From Butyrivibrio proteoclasticus (GTDB lineage Bacteria > Bacillota > Clostridia > Lachnospirales > Lachnospiraceae), in the NCBI RefSeq assembly GCF_900115735.1, contig NZ_FOXO01000011.1, forward strand, positions 62,001-126,000: 64,000 bases of DNA. Reading direction: 5' to 3'. The stretch's first letter is position 1. Every line of letters begins with the position of its first letter. This document shows positions 61,825 through 64,000 of this stretch, one piece after another. Below the pieces are notes generated by a model, which saw nothing but the letters and a program-made list of their open reading frames with translations, ran no database searches and was not told the origin of the DNA. Made by a program: the position numbers and the translations under genes.

Positions 61825-64000
61825 ATGGGTAAAAAGCTAAAGAGTATTTTCGTATTTTTATTATCCACAGTAATGATATTGACATCACCTATAATTATAA
61901 GTGTCAATTCATTTACTTCTTATGCTGCCGGTGTAACAGAACTTGATCAGTTACAAAAGCAGAATCCAGTTGGTACAATCCTTACTTCAGATTCTTTCCC
62001 GGGATTTAAGATTCTTTATGATGGTAAAGAAAAATATGAAGTAAAAAATGGAATAAACAAAGTTTCTCTTAAAATAACGGTTATTGATGAAATACTCGCT
62101 AAGAGAAGTGTTCCATTTCTCAAATTCTTTTTTGGTGCATTTAATATTGAAATAAAAACAGGGAAGACTTTAGTACTTAATGCTTCATTTAAGGGCGTTT
62201 CAAATGAAACATATAAAGAATATAATTCCTTAGCGCATAATAGTAATGATAAGGAATCAGAAAATGCTTTTGAAAGCGCGACACAAATTCTTATAAGCTT
62301 ATTTGGTGTTCTTGCAGATGAAAAAGAATACCATGCTTTTGATGAAGCAACTAATGAATCTTCAAGCAATATAAATGAAATTCCTAAAAAAGAAAATGTA
62401 ACTCCTAAGAACGCGTCCGAAGTTCCCAAAAATGTAAACGATACTGTAAAAGAAGAAAGTAAAGAAAATGGTGAAGAAGATTCTGACGACGATAGTGAAG
62501 AAGATTTTGACAACGATAGTGAAGAAGATTCTGATGATAGTACAACAGAAGAAACAGATGAGGACGATTCCTATGCAAGAACAGTTATGATTTTCCTAAA
62601 TGGAACCGATCTTGAAAGTTGTAATCATCGTGGTTCAAAAAACATGTTGGATCTTTTGAGAGCTAATCTTCCGGATAACACAAAGGTTTTTATAACTACC
62701 GGTGGTACATTGACCTGGCATATGGCAGATGCCGATTATTATAAAGAATACGCTAAAGATTTGCTTTATCCTAACATACAAAATTTAAGTGATGCCCAAA
62801 AGAAAGAAGTTGACAGATATGCCAATGAACTCTATGAAGACTATGCAACAGAAATATCTCAGGATATACAGATATATGAAGTAATTAAAGCAAATGGTAA
62901 TGATAATGTGAATTCACTTTCTTTACTTGATACTTTTACTGATATGTATTTCCTTGAAACGACTTACCTTACATATTTTATAGACTATGTTACTGCTATT
63001 AGTAATTCAGAGTTTTATGATCTTATTTTTTGGGACCATGGAAGTGGTATAGAAGGATATGGCGTTGATGAAATTTATAAACAAGATCTAAATGATCATA
63101 TTACAGAAAAAAGAGAGGATATTGGCTTTTCTCTGGCTCAGTTGATGACTTCTATTGAAAACACTGATCTGATAAAAAATGGTAATAAATTTGATTTCAT
63201 AGGATTTGATGCTTGCCAGATGGCAACAATAGAAGTTGCAGGTGCTCTTCATAATTATGCTGATTATCTTATTCTTTCACAGGAAAATATACCCGGAGAG
63301 GGATGGGATTATAATGCATTCGTTAATTCGATTGGTGATAATCCTGACATTAATACCATTGATCTGGGATGTGACATTGTTGATTCATTTATGGATCAAT
63401 ACAAAGACTATGAAGGTAATACAACTCTATCACTTATTGACTGTTCAAAGCTTGATGGAGTAAATGAGTCTCTTTCAAGTTTTGCGTATGCTTTGATAGA
63501 TGAGATCAAAGACATTAACGGTTATGAAAATGTAATAGCAACAATTGGAAAAGAAGGCGATTATGGTATAAAAAAGGGTTTTAAAAATGAATGCCTTTTG
63601 GACATAGTAAAGCTTTGTTCTAATTTAATTGAGTCTGGTGATATAACCGATAATCTAAAGAATAAATGTACAGATCTGATAAATTCAATTGAAGGTAAGG
63701 CAGTTATATACACTAAGGGAAAAGATACTGATGCCGGAAATTGTGGCCTTAGTATAAATTTTCCAACACAACCATTTTCAAAAGCTTATGGAGGAGTAGA
63801 TAAAGAAGGAAAAGAAAGGAATTACTATCAAAGCAGAGCAGAAGCAGTTGATTCAGTTTATGCAGATATTAATGCAAATGAAGTCTATATGAAGGCCTAT
63901 GCTCAGTTAGCATTAACTACTATCGCCGCCTATGCTGTAGGAGATCTTTGGACGAATAGTAATTCTTATACAACTGATGACATAATCAATATTCTTGAAG
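61825..64000 (+). CDS. Secreted clostripain-family (C11) cysteine protease, 3' end outside window
   Basis: ATG 61825 has GGAG seven bases upstream. The frame is open to the window end, at least 725 residues. A signal peptide ends in SYAA (about 35). An N-terminal domain and a very acidic Glu-Asp-Ser tract (about 212-250) precede the C11 peptidase core. That core opens VMIFLNGTDLES and has the catalytic His405 in WDHGSG and Cys464 in GFDACQMA. Clostripain-type enzymes cut after arginine or lysine. The C-terminal part, including any wall anchor, is missing from the window. Confidence 0.85.
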   Translation, partial: MGKKLKSIFVFLLSTVMILTSPIIISVNSFTSYAAGVTELDQLQKQNPVGTILTSDSFPGFKILYDGKEKYEVKNGINKVSLKITVIDEILAKRSVPFLKFFFGAFNIEIKTGKTLVLNASFKGVSNETYKEYNSLAHNSNDKESENAFESATQILISLFGVLADEKEYHAFDEATNESSSNINEIPKKENVTPKNASEVPKNVNDTVKEESKENGEEDSDDDSEEDFDNDSEEDSDDSTTEETDEDDSYARTVMIFLNGTDLESCNHRGSKNMLDLLRANLPDNTKVFITTGGTLTWHMADADYYKEYAKDLLYPNIQNLSDAQKKEVDRYANELYEDYATEISQDIQIYEVIKANGNDNVNSLSLLDTFTDMYFLETTYLTYFIDYVTAISNSEFYDLIFWDHGSGIEGYGVDEIYKQDLNDHITEKREDIGFSLAQLMTSIENTDLIKNGNKFDFIGFDACQMATIEVAGALHNYADYLILSQENIPGEGWDYNAFVNSIGDNPDINTIDLGCDIVDSFMDQYKDYEGNTTLSLIDCSKLDGVNESLSSFAYALIDEIKDINGYENVIATIGKEGDYGIKKGFKNECLLDIVKLCSNLIESGDITDNLKNKCTDLINSIEGKAVIYTKGKDTDAGNCGLSINFPTQPFSKAYGGVDKEGKERNYYQSRAEAVDSVYADINANEVYMKAYAQLALTTIAAYAVGDLWTNSNSYTTDDIINILE

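Overview
This window looks like chromosomal DNA from an anaerobic, low-GC Gram-positive of the Lachnospiraceae, most like Butyrivibrio or Pseudobutyrivibrio. The assignment is inference. It rests on AT-rich sequence, strong AGGAGG-type ribosome binding sites, sortase-anchored and lipobox-bearing surface proteins, Firmicutes gene orders (mutS-mutL-miaA, mreBCD, sepF-lspA-rluD), ferredoxin-dependent oxidoreductases, and intergenic DNA rich in long hairpins. I see no rRNA, tRNA, CRISPR array, prophage or insertion sequence.

Layout. 1-4.4 kb holds the end of a purine nucleoside phosphorylase, a membrane MutS-like ATPase, RNase HI, a small phosphoesterase and a lipoprotein. A cluster of hairpins separates these from a convergent transaldolase-like gene. 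5.6-12 kb holds a 1932-residue repeat-rich surface protein with an LAKTG anchor, plus its own sortase. 12.1-20.3 kb is a metabolic island: a sodium:solute symporter, a GNAT acetyltransferase, a divergent operon (iorA, iorB, a phenylacetate-CoA ligase) followed by an ACT-domain gene, and an acyl-CoA synthetase. Near-identical short palindromic sites lie in the promoters of the symporter and the acyl-CoA synthetase, and a weaker copy lies before iorA. This suggests one regulon for aryl or acyl acids. 20.4-25.3 kb carries a small coiled-coil protein, a DUF975-like membrane protein, a CsoR-regulated copper ATPase with a fused C-terminal CopZ domain, and a dUTPase.

25.4-33.9 kb holds gltX, a UvrD-type helicase overlapping a convergent DUF1292 gene, a debranching-enzyme homologue that lacks the expected catalytic residues, pepT and miaB. 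A ~145-nt imperfect hairpin separates miaB from mutS-mutL-miaA and a methionine gamma-lyase-like gene. 41.1-49.7 kb is the cell-shape and wall block: radC, mreBCD, a PBP2 with a large insertion, rodA, mgsA and a D,D-carboxypeptidase lipoprotein. 49.7-55.8 kb holds a tiny P-loop protein, an HlyD-like protein, sepF, aroB, lspA, rluD and a cytidylate-kinase-like gene.

55.8-64 kb is signalling and secretion: a membrane diguanylate cyclase translationally coupled to an orphan peptide-binding lipoprotein, an unrecognised protein, a membrane SpoIIE-type phosphatase, and a secreted clostripain-family (C11) protease that runs off the window end.

Most of the window is housekeeping. The parts that most deserve follow-up are the shared operator in the aryl-acid island, the GH13 pseudoenzyme, the CopA-CopZ fusion with an internal start, the diguanylate cyclase/binding-protein pair, and the LAKTG adhesin with its sortase.
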